Source: Lachnospiraceae bacterium (GTDB taxonomy: Bacteria > Bacillota > Clostridia > Lachnospirales > Lachnospiraceae). From it: a stretch of DNA of 38,736 nucleotides. The stretch covers positions 1 to 38,736 of the forward strand of contig JAQYDI010000034.1 of assembly GCA_028724245.1 (NCBI GenBank), given 5' to 3'. Below are positions 22,980-31,466 of this stretch, one piece after another (positions within the stretch are counted from its first letter, which is position 1; each line of letters starts with the position of its first letter). Both the position numbers and the translations under genes were made by a program. The notes below the pieces were generated by a model. That model did no database searches, was not told where the DNA came from, and was given only the letters and a program-made list of their open reading frames with translations.

Positions 22980-23900
22980 TTGACGAAACAATTTAAAAAC
23001 AGAAAAATCAGGGATCTGGTTTCGACACTTAATGTCATAGACGATATTTTCTTTCATAAAATGGTAGAGGATATTGAAGTATGTCAGGAAATTCTCAGGA
23101 TTATTCTGGAGGATGGAGAAATTGAGGTGATAGAGAATCAACCACAGGATTCTCTGAAAAATCTTCAGGGGAAATCAGTAGTTCTTGACGCCCGGTGCAG
23201 AGATTCGCAGGGTAGATACTACAATGTGGAAGTGCAGAAATCGGATTCGGATGATTATCAGAGACGGGTGCGCTATAATGGTTCACTGCTTACGTCAGCA
23301 ACTACGGAAGTTGGAGCAGATTATGTAGACGTACCGGATGTAACAATTATTTTCATTTCACAATTTGACCTGTTTAAAGAGGGAAAGACAGTGTACCATG
23401 TAAAAAGATGTCTGGAAGAAACGGGAACATTTGTTGACAACGGATTTCATGAAATTTATGTTAATTCAAAAATTAACGATGGTTCTGATACAGCGGAATT
23501 GATGCGCTTTTTCAAAAACAGTACAGGGTACCATGAGAAATTTCCACGGTTATCAAACAGGGTAAGACTGTTTAAAACGACGGAGGAGGGGATGACATAT
23601 ATGTGCAGTGCAGTAGAAGATTATATCAGTAAAGTAAAAGAAGAAACAAAACGTCAGGCAAGACGGGAAGGATTGCGTGAAGGAAGACGTGAAGGAAGAC
23701 GTGAAGGAAGACAGGAAGGCAGACAGGAAGGCAGACAGGAAGGCAGACTCGAAGGAATACGTGAGAGCAGATGTGAGAGTGTCCGCCGGCTCATGGCGAA
23801 TCATGTGGCACGCACTGAGAAAGAAGCCTGCGGGATGCTGTCTGTTGATTATGATGACTTTTTGAAATGGGAAAGTGAACAGTATAATAAGGAACGGTAA
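22980..23900 (+). CDS. Rpn/PD-(D/E)XK nuclease-family transposase-like protein
   Basis: A 306-aa protein of the PDDEXK_2 (Rpn, recombination-promoting nuclease) group. The active-site frame is visible as Asp70 in VVLDARCRD and Glu84-x-Gln86 in YYNVEVQKSD. The N-terminal IDDIFFHKMVEDIEVCQEIL is also typical. The C-terminal part (about residues 222-262) is an Arg/Glu/Gly run of REGR and QEGR units, a variable tail often seen in this family, then a short helical end. I start at TTG 22980, preceded by AAGGAGAGG; the ATG at 22956 has no ribosome site. The gene is transcribed alone from its own strong promoter between two terminators. Such proteins are often stress- or recombination-linked accessory genes; function here is unknown. 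Confidence 0.82.
   Translation: MTKQFKNRKIRDLVSTLNVIDDIFFHKMVEDIEVCQEILRIILEDGEIEVIENQPQDSLKNLQGKSVVLDARCRDSQGRYYNVEVQKSDSDDYQRRVRYNGSLLTSATTEVGADYVDVPDVTIIFISQFDLFKEGKTVYHVKRCLEETGTFVDNGFHEIYVNSKINDGSDTAELMRFFKNSTGYHEKFPRLSNRVRLFKTTEEGMTYMCSAVEDYISKVKEETKRQARREGLREGRREGRREGRQEGRQEGRQEGRLEGIRESRCESVRRLMANHVARTEKEACGMLSVDYDDFLKWESEQYNKER
23663..23760 (+). repeat. Short tandem repeats encoding the REGR/QEGR tail
   Basis: Near-perfect 12-bp units: GTGAAGGAAGAC repeated, then AGGAAGGCAGAC repeated. They keep the reading frame, so unit gain or loss lengthens or shortens the charged tail by four residues without a frameshift. Confidence 0.75.
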
Positions 23901-23979
23901 AAAGACCACGGTACGGGCTGCCGGACTGAAGCTGCATCAGCAGCTTCGGCCCGGCAGTTTTTCATACCATGGTCTTTTT
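23899..23979. terminator. Bidirectional terminator between nuclease and sugar ABC genes
   Basis: Nested hairpins. Outer arms AAAAAGACCACGGTA (23899-23913) and TACCATGGTCTTTTT (23965-23979). Inner GC-rich stem CTGCCGG/CCGGCAG (23918-23957), followed by TTTTT. T runs follow on both strands, so it can end the nuclease transcript and the convergent ABC operon. Confidence 0.85.
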
Positions 23980-23998
23980 GCTTTATCAGTAGCAAAAA

Positions 23999-24844
23999 TT
24001 ATTCTTTTACACCGCCCAGTGTAACGCCTTCAACGATGTATTTTGAGAGGAAGATATATACGATGATGATCGGTACGATCGCAATGGTGATCATCATATA
24101 TACTTTGCCCATATCGAATTTCAGGAAGTCTGCGCTTCGGAGGGCGGCGATCAGGATCGGAAGCGTCTTTTTATTGTTGCTTGTAATGATCAGGGCCGGG
24201 ATGAAGTAGTTGTTCCATGCATTAACAAAAGTGAAAATTGCCTGGACAGCCAGCGCCGGCTTCATAATCGGAATGACAATGCGGTTGAAGGTGCGGAATT
24301 CACCGCTTCCGTCAATTCTGGCTGCTTCCACCAGATCCAGAGGCAGGCTCGACTGCATGTAGCTGTACATGAAATAGAATACTGCCGGAGAGGCGATGGA
24401 AGGCAGAAACAGCGGATACAGCGTATCCAGCAGGTTCATTTTTGTAACCAGACGGACAAATCCGAGGGCTGTTACCTGTGTCGGCATGACCAGAATCAGA
24501 AGGATAAAGATAAATGCCGGCTTTTTCAGTTTGAAGTCATAAGCGTATAGACCGTATGCTGTCATTGCTGAAAAATAGGTAGCCAGTATGGCGGACATGG
24601 TCGATACGATCAGGCTGTTTCTGATACCGGAAAGTACCGGGATGTTCGCATCATTCAGAACATTTTTCAGATTCGTCAGGAATGCTTTCCCCGGAAGGAA
24701 AGAGAATCCGCGCTGAATCTCAAAATGATTTCTGGTTGAGTTGATGATCAGTATGTAGAAGAAGAACAGGCAGAGGAACGTCAGAATAATGAGTACGATA
24801 TACGCCAAAACAGTTCTGAATCCGGGTTTCTTTTTCTTGTTCAT
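23999..24844 (-). CDS. Sugar ABC transporter permease (MalG-type)
   Basis: A 281-aa inner-membrane permease with six hydrophobic segments. The EAA loop that contacts the ATPase reads EAARIDGSGEFRTFNRIVIP (173-192). The C-terminal VEGVTLGGVKE ending is typical of CUT1-family permeases. Its ATG overlaps the stop of the preceding permease by one base (TAATG). No ATPase gene lies here; CUT1 systems in Firmicutes often share a distant MsmK-type ATPase. Next to a cellobiose phosphorylase, cellobiose or cello-oligosaccharides are the likely cargo. Confidence 0.92.
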   Translation of the reverse strand: MNKKKKPGFRTVLAYIVLIILTFLCLFFFYILIINSTRNHFEIQRGFSFLPGKAFLTNLKNVLNDANIPVLSGIRNSLIVSTMSAILATYFSAMTAYGLYAYDFKLKKPAFIFILLILVMPTQVTALGFVRLVTKMNLLDTLYPLFLPSIASPAVFYFMYSYMQSSLPLDLVEAARIDGSGEFRTFNRIVIPIMKPALAVQAIFTFVNAWNNYFIPALIITSNNKKTLPILIAALRSADFLKFDMGKVYMMITIAIVPIIIVYIFLSKYIVEGVTLGGVKE

Positions 24845-25794
24845 TATTTCACGGCTCCTTTCTTTTTCTTCTTGTGTTCGTTTCCATCATCTTTGTTCAG
24901 CGTGAAATAAACGCCGATACAGAGGATTGCACAGATAATAAACAGAACAACGGATATTGCGCCGGCCATGCCGTAGTTTTTGCTGTACAGATGATTGTTC
25001 AGGAACATGATGATCGATGTTGCCGAACGATCCGGGCGTCCTGTTCCGTTTGTCAGGATCTGCGGTACATCAAACATCTGAATACCGCCGATCATGGAGG
25101 TGATCAGTACGTATACCAGAATAGGACGAATCATGGGAAGCGTAATCCTGAAAAAGATCTGCCGATGATTGCATCCGTCCAGTTCAGCTGCTTCAAACAG
25201 AGACGGGCTGATGCCCATGACCGCTGCCATTAACAGAATTGTGGTATTGCCGAACCACATGAGGAAGTTCATCAGTCCGACCAGTCCTCTTGTTCCGATG
25301 ACAGAGGACAGGAAACGGATGGGTTCTTTGATAAGTCCCATGGTTACCAGCGCAGAGTTGACCGGTCCGTTGTCGGAGAACAGGGCGAAAAACAGCATGG
25401 CAAATGCGCTGGCCATGATCAGGTTGGGCATGTAGATTACAACCTTGAAAAACTGTTTGCCTCTGATGCGCATGCGCAGGTCGGTAAACCAGGCTGCCAG
25501 CACCAGTGAAACGATAATCTGCGGGATAAAACCAATCAGCCACATGATGATGGTATTTCCCATGTATTTCAGCATATCTGATGAGAATAATGCTTTGTAA
25601 TTGTCCAGTCCGACGAAGGTGGGACCGACTATGGTCAGACCGTCACGATAATATTCAAAAAAACTGTAGTAAATAGTTGAAACCAGCGGAATCAGCTGGA
25701 AAATGAAGAAAACCAGAAAGAAAGGAAGGATAAAAATGTATCCCCATTTCCCATAACTTACGTTCTGCTTTCTTTTTTTAGCCGGTACTTTCAT
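24844..25794 (-). CDS. Sugar ABC transporter permease (MalF-type)
   Basis: A 316-aa permease with an N-terminal cytoplasmic lysine-rich stretch, six transmembrane segments and the EAA loop EAAELDGCNHRQIFFRITLP (201-220). It forms a heterodimer with the next gene product. The ribosome site AGGAGGA lies just before the ATG. It is separated from the binding-protein gene by 130 bp carrying an intrinsic terminator-like hairpin, suggesting lower expression than the binding protein. Confidence 0.92.
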   Translation of the reverse strand: MKVPAKKRKQNVSYGKWGYIFILPFFLVFFIFQLIPLVSTIYYSFFEYYRDGLTIVGPTFVGLDNYKALFSSDMLKYMGNTIIMWLIGFIPQIIVSLVLAAWFTDLRMRIRGKQFFKVVIYMPNLIMASAFAMLFFALFSDNGPVNSALVTMGLIKEPIRFLSSVIGTRGLVGLMNFLMWFGNTTILLMAAVMGISPSLFEAAELDGCNHRQIFFRITLPMIRPILVYVLITSMIGGIQMFDVPQILTNGTGRPDRSATSIIMFLNNHLYSKNYGMAGAISVVLFIICAILCIGVYFTLNKDDGNEHKKKKKGAVK

Positions 25795-25841
25795 TTTTTC
25801 CTCCTTTCAGAATGTTCGGAACAGGATGCTGTTCTGGAAAA

Positions 25842-25871
25842 ACGGGGTGAGATCAGTCCGCCTCACCCCGT
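25842..25871 (-). terminator. Intercistronic partial terminator between binding protein and permeases
   Basis: On the minus strand a perfect 10-bp stem ACGGGGTGAG/CTCACCCCGT with a 10-base loop, followed directly by TTTTCC. It lies after the binding-protein stop and before the permease ribosome site, the usual position for a read-through terminator that gives binding protein in excess. Confidence 0.8.
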
Positions 25872-25924
25872 CGTAAATATCAATAATCAGTATGTTTATG
25901 CTCTTGCTTTTCGCAAATTAATTT

Positions 25925-27364
25925 TTACGGCCATACAACCTCTGTCAGATTCGGATATAATTCAGTAATTGCTGTTTCGAAATTCTCTTTTGCAGTATCC
26001 AGATCTACATTTCCGTCGAAGTAGTCTTTGAATGCCGCCTGGAATTTTTCGTTGCATCCCTGATCGTATTTGCCTGCGTTGCTCATGTCGATCTTTTCAG
26101 CTGATTTTGCAAATAATGCGATATGGTTCTGTCCGCCGAGGAAACTGGAACCGTATGTGGAATCTTCTGCAATTTCGTTCATGGCACTTACATTGTTGGT
26201 GTAGTCTTCTGTGTCAAGCGTGATCTTTTTCATAATATCGGAATCACAGGTTAATTTCAGCATAACATCTTTTACAAGGTCTTTGTTGTCGGTTCCTGCA
26301 GCTGCGCAGATCCATGTACCGCCCCAGTAGTAGGGTTCGGGACCTTCACATACTGCGTAGTCACCGTAGATACCGTTGCCGACTTCCTCTGCACCGTCAG
26401 GATCTGCAAGAGAGTTTCCTAACAGAGTGAAGTTGATGCCCCATGTGGAGTAGAAGAAACCAAATACATCGCCGTCGGGACCCTGATCAGCTGCCCAGCC
26501 GTCATCCCACAGGGAAGTCTTGTTGTTGTAGCCTTTGTCTGTAAATTCTTTTGTCTGTTCCACCCATTTCATCAGGTTTGCATCAACCTTAACGCTTGTA
26601 CCGTCAACCCAGGGTGCGGATACGTTGTTGGAGAAGGTGCGGTATGCATCATCGTAACCGGAAAGCATCTTGTAGCCCTTTGCATTGGCCTGTTCTGCTA
26701 CTGCATTGAATTTATCCCAGTCAGAAAGTGCTTCCTGAACCTGCTCGGGATCGTCTGTTCCCAGAACATCCTTTGCGATAGAGCGGCGGTAAGCAAACAG
26801 ACCGGGTGTTGCCTGCCATGTGGTTCCCTTTAATGCACCGTTGGAATCAGTAACGATATCCTTTGTATACTGATACTGTCCGGACAGATCGGAATCTGTC
26901 AGGCCGATATCGTTGACAACATCCAGTGTGTATTCGGAATCAACATATTTTAATGCATAGTCAGCTTCGATCAGGAAGATATCGATCTTATCTTCATCAG
27001 CTGTAGATTCCTGATTCAACAATGCTTCGTCCAGTTTGTTCTGGTAGTTGCTGTTTTCGTTGGGATTGATGGTCCATTTAACAACTGTTCCGTCATTCAG
27101 AGTTGTGGTGGATTTGTCTGCTGCAACTTCCTTTACTTCCGGATAATAGTCGTTGAAGCGGCTCTGGAATTCATCGTTCCAGCACCAGATGTTCAGTGTG
27201 GAGCCGGCTTTTGCTTCATCGCCTGCTGCAGATGAGGCTTCTGCTGCAGCTTCTGTGTCTTTGGGCGTGCTTTCACTGCCTGAGCTTGAACCGCAGGCTG
27301 CCAGTGAAAGAACCATTGATCCGGCTAAAAGTAAGCCTGCAAATTTTTTTGCGTTCTTTTTCAT
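25925..27364 (-). CDS. ABC transporter sugar-binding lipoprotein
   Basis: A 479-aa extracellular solute-binding protein (family 1). The signal peptide ends in lipobox LSLAAC (Cys24), followed by a Ser/Glu/Ala-rich linker. The mature part begins STLNIWCWNDEFQSRF and is rich in Trp and Asp, as in cello-oligosaccharide binders; the length is normal for CUT1 systems. AAGGAGG precedes the ATG. It lies 91 bp downstream of the LacI gene on the same strand, with a small CTGCTC/GAGCAG hairpin (27429-27447) between them, so regulator and transporter probably share a transcript. Confidence 0.93.
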   Translation of the reverse strand: MKKNAKKFAGLLLAGSMVLSLAACGSSSGSESTPKDTEAAAEASSAAGDEAKAGSTLNIWCWNDEFQSRFNDYYPEVKEVAADKSTTTLNDGTVVKWTINPNENSNYQNKLDEALLNQESTADEDKIDIFLIEADYALKYVDSEYTLDVVNDIGLTDSDLSGQYQYTKDIVTDSNGALKGTTWQATPGLFAYRRSIAKDVLGTDDPEQVQEALSDWDKFNAVAEQANAKGYKMLSGYDDAYRTFSNNVSAPWVDGTSVKVDANLMKWVEQTKEFTDKGYNNKTSLWDDGWAADQGPDGDVFGFFYSTWGINFTLLGNSLADPDGAEEVGNGIYGDYAVCEGPEPYYWGGTWICAAAGTDNKDLVKDVMLKLTCDSDIMKKITLDTEDYTNNVSAMNEIAEDSTYGSSFLGGQNHIALFAKSAEKIDMSNAGKYDQGCNEKFQAAFKDYFDGNVDLDTAKENFETAITELYPNLTEVVWP

Positions 27365-27455
27365 TGATTTTCCTCCTTGAAAAAATATGATTTTTCAGCT
27401 GCCCGGAGAGGAACAGACATGCAGAATTCTGCTCCGATCCTGAGCAGCCGGTTTG

Positions 27456-28463
27456 TTACAGTTGTTTTACACTGTGTCCTTCGAGCAGTTTTCCCGATAC
27501 CATAATCTGTTCGACAATACATGTTTTTCTGTTTTCGATGGATTCTACCAGCTTTTTCATGGACTGCTTTCCGATCGTCGCCGCATCCTGATAATAGGTT
27601 GTCAGTCTCGGCCGCAGAACCTGAGAAAGATTGATTCCGTCATATCCTGCAGCGCTGACATCCTCCGGTACGGACAGCTGCATCTTTTCCAGCTGCCTGA
27701 GCCCTCCCAGATAGGAATAGTCATCAGGATAAATGATGACAGTCGGCGGTTCGTTCAGTTTCATGAGCTGTTCCGTCAGCCGTTCGCTGGATTTCGGATC
27801 ATGATAACGTCCTTCCAGAACGTATTCATCCGGAATGGTGATGCCGCTGTCTTCGCAGGCCCGGAAAAAACCGACCAGACGTTTCTGGGTTACCGATGTC
27901 TTTTCACCATGGATAAAGGCGATCCTGCGATGCCCTTTTCCGATTACATATTGTGTCAGTGCATAGGCACCTTCCACGTTGTCCGACATCACACAACTTC
28001 GATTGTTGAACGAAAAGTCGATTGTTACGGTAGGAAATTCGCTTTCCACCAGTTCTCTGACTGCTTCACTTGTAAAATCGACACTGGCAATCAGGACACC
28101 GTCACACTTGCGGTAGCGGCAGTGTTCAACAAATGAAGAATGGCTGCCGCCGATCCTGCTGCTGATAAATGTAATATCGTACCCCCTGAGCTCGGCTTCT
28201 TCTTTTGCGCTGTTGAGTATTGCCGAAAAGTATTCGTGAGTCAGACCGCTCATGGTATCGTCTACAAACAGCACGCCAATGTTATGAGAACTGTTGGTTT
28301 TCAGCTGCCTGGCGGCTGCGTTGGGCATATAATGCATCTCCTCTGCCGTTCGCCGGATCAGCTCTGCCGTTTCACTGCTGATATCACCGTAGCCGTTCAG
28401 CGCCTTGCTGACAGTTGCAGGAGATACGCCGCACCGCCGGGAAATATCTTTGATCGTTACCAT
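27456..28463 (-). CDS. LacI-family transcriptional regulator
   Basis: A 335-aa regulator. The N-terminal helix-turn-helix and hinge read TIKDISRRCGVSPATVSKAL (3-22), followed by a periplasmic-binding-protein-like sensor domain. It should bind the two near-identical palindromes at 28504-28519 and 28674-28689, one just downstream of its own promoter and one just downstream of the phosphorylase promoter, and be released by a sugar (cellobiose or a derivative, inferred). GGAGG lies before the ATG. Confidence 0.93.
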   Translation of the reverse strand: MVTIKDISRRCGVSPATVSKALNGYGDISSETAELIRRTAEEMHYMPNAAARQLKTNSSHNIGVLFVDDTMSGLTHEYFSAILNSAKEEAELRGYDITFISSRIGGSHSSFVEHCRYRKCDGVLIASVDFTSEAVRELVESEFPTVTIDFSFNNRSCVMSDNVEGAYALTQYVIGKGHRRIAFIHGEKTSVTQKRLVGFFRACEDSGITIPDEYVLEGRYHDPKSSERLTEQLMKLNEPPTVIIYPDDYSYLGGLRQLEKMQLSVPEDVSAAGYDGINLSQVLRPRLTTYYQDAATIGKQSMKKLVESIENRKTCIVEQIMVSGKLLEGHSVKQL

Positions 28464-28503
28464 GTCTATCCTCCTCTCATAAATTCAGGTATCTGAAAAC
28501 AGC

Positions 28504-28519
28504 TTCGAATACGTTTTCG
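28504..28519. promoter_or_regulatory. LacI-type operator O1 (lacI-ABC side)
   Basis: TTCGAATACGTTTTCG with the palindromic core GAA-N-ACGT-N-TTC typical of LacI/GalR sites. It lies right at and after the predicted lacI transcription start, so binding would block its own operon. Confidence 0.8.
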
Positions 28520-28526
28520 TAATCTC

Positions 28527-28555
28527 ATTCTAAATCCTTTTTACAGTTTCGTCAA
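28527..28555 (-). promoter_or_regulatory. Promoter of the lacI-ABC operon
   Basis: Minus strand TTGACG, 17-base spacer, TAGAAT; predicted start near 28520, directly before operator O1. Confidence 0.75.
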
Positions 28556-28629
28556 TCATCATAATCAACCAATGATTACTGGAAAAATTATGCAATATGT
28601 ATAATTTTGAAAATAATTATTCTGATATA

Positions 28630-28658
28630 TTTACTTTTTGAACAACTGCAGGTATAAT
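28630..28658 (+). promoter_or_regulatory. Promoter of the cellobiose phosphorylase gene
   Basis: TTTACT, 17-base spacer, TATAAT; predicted start near 28665, so operator O2 covers about +10 to +25. Confidence 0.75.
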
Positions 28659-28673
28659 TGGCTTACAATACTG

Positions 28674-28689
28674 CGAAAACGTATTCGAA
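28674..28689. promoter_or_regulatory. LacI-type operator O2 (phosphorylase side)
   Basis: CGAAAACGTATTCGAA, the exact reverse complement of O1 over 16 bases. A third, partial match (GAATACGTATAAAA, about 28694) follows just downstream. O1 and O2 are 170 bp apart, suitable for looping. Confidence 0.8.
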
Positions 28690-28786
28690 TGATGAATACG
28701 TATAAAAATGGGCGGCTGCGGACCTGAAAAATGCATTTCTGGCCTGTTTTTTGCAGCTGCCGGTCATTATGATGGAGGTTAAACTT

Positions 28787-31225
28787 ATGAAATATGGATA
28801 TTTCGATGATGAGAATAAGGAATATGTCATAACGAATCCCCGAACGCCCCTTCCATGGATCAATTATCTTGGTTCTCAGGATTTTTTCAGCCTGATTTCG
28901 AATACAGCGGGCGGATATGCTTTTTATAAAGATGCAAAGCTTCTCCGCCTGACAAGATACCGCTACAATAACTGTCCGCAGGACGCAGGCGGCCGTTATT
29001 ATTATATCAAGGATGGGGACTGTATCTGGAATCCGGGCTGGCAGCCGGTTCAGACGGAGCTGGATTCCTACAGCTGCCGTCATGGTCTGGGCTACACGGT
29101 GATCAGTGGACAGAAGAACCAGCTGGAGGCTGTGCTTACGGCATTTGTACCGATTGATGACAACTGTGAGATCAACCGGCTGGTGCTGACCAACCACAGT
29201 GACAAAGAGAAAGAGGTCGATGTGTTCAGCCTGATTGAATTCTGCCTCTGGAATGCCATGGATGACTCTTCCAATTTTCAGCGGAATTTTTCCATTGGTG
29301 AAGTGGAAGTAATCGGCAGCACGATCTACCACAAAACAGAATACCGGGAGCGCCGCAATCATTATGCTGTTTATTCGGTGAACCGTGAGATCTGCGGATT
29401 TGATACGAGCCGTGATGCATTTGTGGGTGCTTATAACGGATTTGCCAATCCGGAGACAGTCACTGCCGGGCAGAGCAGAAACAGTGTGGCTCACGGCTGG
29501 GCACCTGTGGGAAGCCATCATCTGAAGGTGAAACTGGCTCCCGGAGCTTCGGAATCCTTCGTATTTGTACTTGGATACTGCGAGAATCCGGCAGATCAGA
29601 AATTTGAGGCGCCGGGTATTATCAATAAAGCTCCTGCAGAACGAATGCTGGCAAAATATCAGACCGATGAGCAGGTTCAGGAGGCATTTGACCGGCTGAA
29701 GGCGTACTGGGACAGACTGCTTTCTGCTTTTTCAGTACAGACACCGGATGACCGCCTCAACCGTATGGTCAATATCTGGAATCAGTACCAGTGCATGGTT
29801 ACCTTCAACATGAGCCGCAGTGCCAGCTACTATGAAAGCGGCATGGGACGGGGCATGGGATTTCGGGATTCCTGTCAGGATATTCTGGGATTTGTGCATC
29901 TGATTCCCGACAGGGCAAGGGAACGTATTATCGATATTGCCAATACACAGTTTGAGGACGGAAGCACCTATCATCAGTATCAGCCACTGACCAAAAAAGG
30001 CAATATGGATGTGGGAAGCGGTTTTAATGATGATCCGCTGTGGCTGATTGCCTGCACCTGCGCTTATCTGCGTGAAACCGGTGATTTCACCATTCTGGAG
30101 GAACCCTGTGCATTTGATAATGATTTCTCAAAAGCACAGCCGTTGATGGAACATCTGAGGCGCAGCTTCCGTTATACCGTTACCCATAAAGGTCCCCACA
30201 AACTGCCGCTGATCGGCCGGGCTGACTGGAATGACTGCCTGAATCTGAACTGCTTTTCAGAGGTTCCTGGAGAAAGCTTCCAGACCACCGGACCCAGTGA
30301 AGGACCTGTGGCAGAAAGCGTATTTATCGCAGGTATGTTTGTCAAATACGGAAAAGAGTACGCCGGCCTGTGCAGGCATGAAGGACTGAACGATGAAGCT
30401 GCGGAAGTGGAGTCGGAAGTAAAAGCGATGGAAGCTGCCGTACTGGATGCCGGATGGGACGGCGAATGGTTTGTACGCGCCTATGATGCGTACTCCAATC
30501 CGGTGGGAAGCCATGTCTGTGAAGAAGGACAGATTTTTATTGAGCCTCAGGGTATGTGCGTTATGGCTGGAATCGGTGTGGAGGACGGCAAAGCGGCAGC
30601 GGCGCTGGAGAGTGTGGAAAAACGTCTGGAGACAAAGTACGGTATTGTACTGCTTCAGCCGGCCTATACAAAATACCATGTGGAACTGGGTGAGATTACC
30701 TCCTATCCGCCGGGTTATAAAGAAAATGCCGGTATTTTCTGCCACAACAATCCCTGGATTGCCTGTGCGGAGACGGTGCTGGGACATGGAAACCGTGCTT
30801 TTGATGTGTATCGGAAGACCTGTCCCGTTTATCTGGAGGATATCAGCGAGATTCACCGGACAGAACCCTACGTATACTGTCAGATGGTTGCGGGCTGTGA
30901 TGCGCCCACCTTCGGAGAAGGGAAAAACAGCTGGCTGACAGGGACTGCTGCATGGACATTTACCTGCATCAGTCAGTATATTCTGGGCATTCAGCCGGAA
31001 TTTGACGGTCTGAGGATCGATCCCTGTATTCCCGATACGCTGAAATCCTATACCTGCGACCGTATTTTCCGAGGGGTGACGTATCATATCCATGTGGACA
31101 ACAGCGCCGGTGTGCAGAAAGGGGTTGCAGCCATGAAGGTGGACGGCGAGGATGTATCCGGAACGCTGATCCCTCTGCAGAAAGGCAAAGAAAGCTGCGA
31201 AGTCCATGTGACCATGGGAGCCTGA
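28787..31225 (+). CDS. cbp: Cellobiose phosphorylase (GH94)
   Basis: An 812-aa GH94 enzyme that splits cellobiose with phosphate into glucose 1-phosphate and glucose, saving one ATP. The start [15 protein letters not shown] and long blocks such as [31 protein letters not shown] and SRHGLGYT-like CRHGLGYT closely follow the clostridial cellobiose phosphorylase. The general-acid aspartate lies in [13 protein letters not shown] (Asp480 or 483), and the C-terminal [10 protein letters not shown] is also conserved. The length equals the known enzyme (about 811). ATG 28787 has GGAGG eight bases upstream; the 12-residue extension before it is rejected. Divergent from the LacI-ABC operon with shared operators, so uptake and cleavage are co-regulated. 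Confidence 0.94.
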   Translation: MKYGYFDDENKEYVITNPRTPLPWINYLGSQDFFSLISNTAGGYAFYKDAKLLRLTRYRYNNCPQDAGGRYYYIKDGDCIWNPGWQPVQTELDSYSCRHGLGYTVISGQKNQLEAVLTAFVPIDDNCEINRLVLTNHSDKEKEVDVFSLIEFCLWNAMDDSSNFQRNFSIGEVEVIGSTIYHKTEYRERRNHYAVYSVNREICGFDTSRDAFVGAYNGFANPETVTAGQSRNSVAHGWAPVGSHHLKVKLAPGASESFVFVLGYCENPADQKFEAPGIINKAPAERMLAKYQTDEQVQEAFDRLKAYWDRLLSAFSVQTPDDRLNRMVNIWNQYQCMVTFNMSRSASYYESGMGRGMGFRDSCQDILGFVHLIPDRARERIIDIANTQFEDGSTYHQYQPLTKKGNMDVGSGFNDDPLWLIACTCAYLRETGDFTILEEPCAFDNDFSKAQPLMEHLRRSFRYTVTHKGPHKLPLIGRADWNDCLNLNCFSEVPGESFQTTGPSEGPVAESVFIAGMFVKYGKEYAGLCRHEGLNDEAAEVESEVKAMEAAVLDAGWDGEWFVRAYDAYSNPVGSHVCEEGQIFIEPQGMCVMAGIGVEDGKAAAALESVEKRLETKYGIVLLQPAYTKYHVELGEITSYPPGYKENAGIFCHNNPWIACAETVLGHGNRAFDVYRKTCPVYLEDISEIHRTEPYVYCQMVAGCDAPTFGEGKNSWLTGTAAWTFTCISQYILGIQPEFDGLRIDPCIPDTLKSYTCDRIFRGVTYHIHVDNSAGVQKGVAAMKVDGEDVSGTLIPLQKGKESCEVHVTMGA

Positions 31226-31275
31226 TGAGCTGCAGCCGGTCTGCTGCGGAAGTCCTGGATAAAGTCTGTTTATGA

Positions 31276-31323
31276 AAAAATCCTGCACAGAGCTCACAAC
31301 AGAGCAGTCTGTGCAGGATTTTT
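31276..31323 (+). terminator. Terminator of the phosphorylase gene
   Basis: Perfect 16-bp stem AAAAATCCTGCACAGA with its complement and an inner GCTC/GAGC pair; the stem ends in TTTTT. The symmetric A/T ends allow activity on both strands. Confidence 0.85.
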
Positions 31324-31410
31324 GTGCTTGTTTTCTCTGAAATTCCCATATACAAAATGTTTTTTGTAAGTTATACTTTTTGTAGCTGTCTGGGAAAACA
31401 GGCAGGTTTC

Positions 31411-31450
31411 AGAAAATATGTCTGATGATAAGAAAATATGTCTGATGATA
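31411..31450. repeat. Perfect 20-bp tandem duplication upstream of xdhB
   Basis: Two identical 20-bp units (AGAAAATATGTCTGATGATA) side by side, ending 16 bases before the GTG start. They sit in the leader or promoter region of the xdhBCA operon, after an inverted repeat ACAAAA-TGTT-TTTTGT near 31352. No strong promoter is seen; TATACT near 31373 is a possible -10. Confidence 0.85.
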
Positions 31451-31466
31451 AAATGGAGGAGAAAGA

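Noticed and set aside
23663..23760. Short regular repeats as a CRISPR array
   Set aside because: The units are 12 bp with no spacers and keep the coding frame of the nuclease tail; no cas genes nearby.
28631..29521. Minus-strand frame of 296 codons opposite the cellobiose phosphorylase start
   Set aside because: It covers the operator-promoter region and a highly conserved GH94 coding region; no start signals or family motifs.
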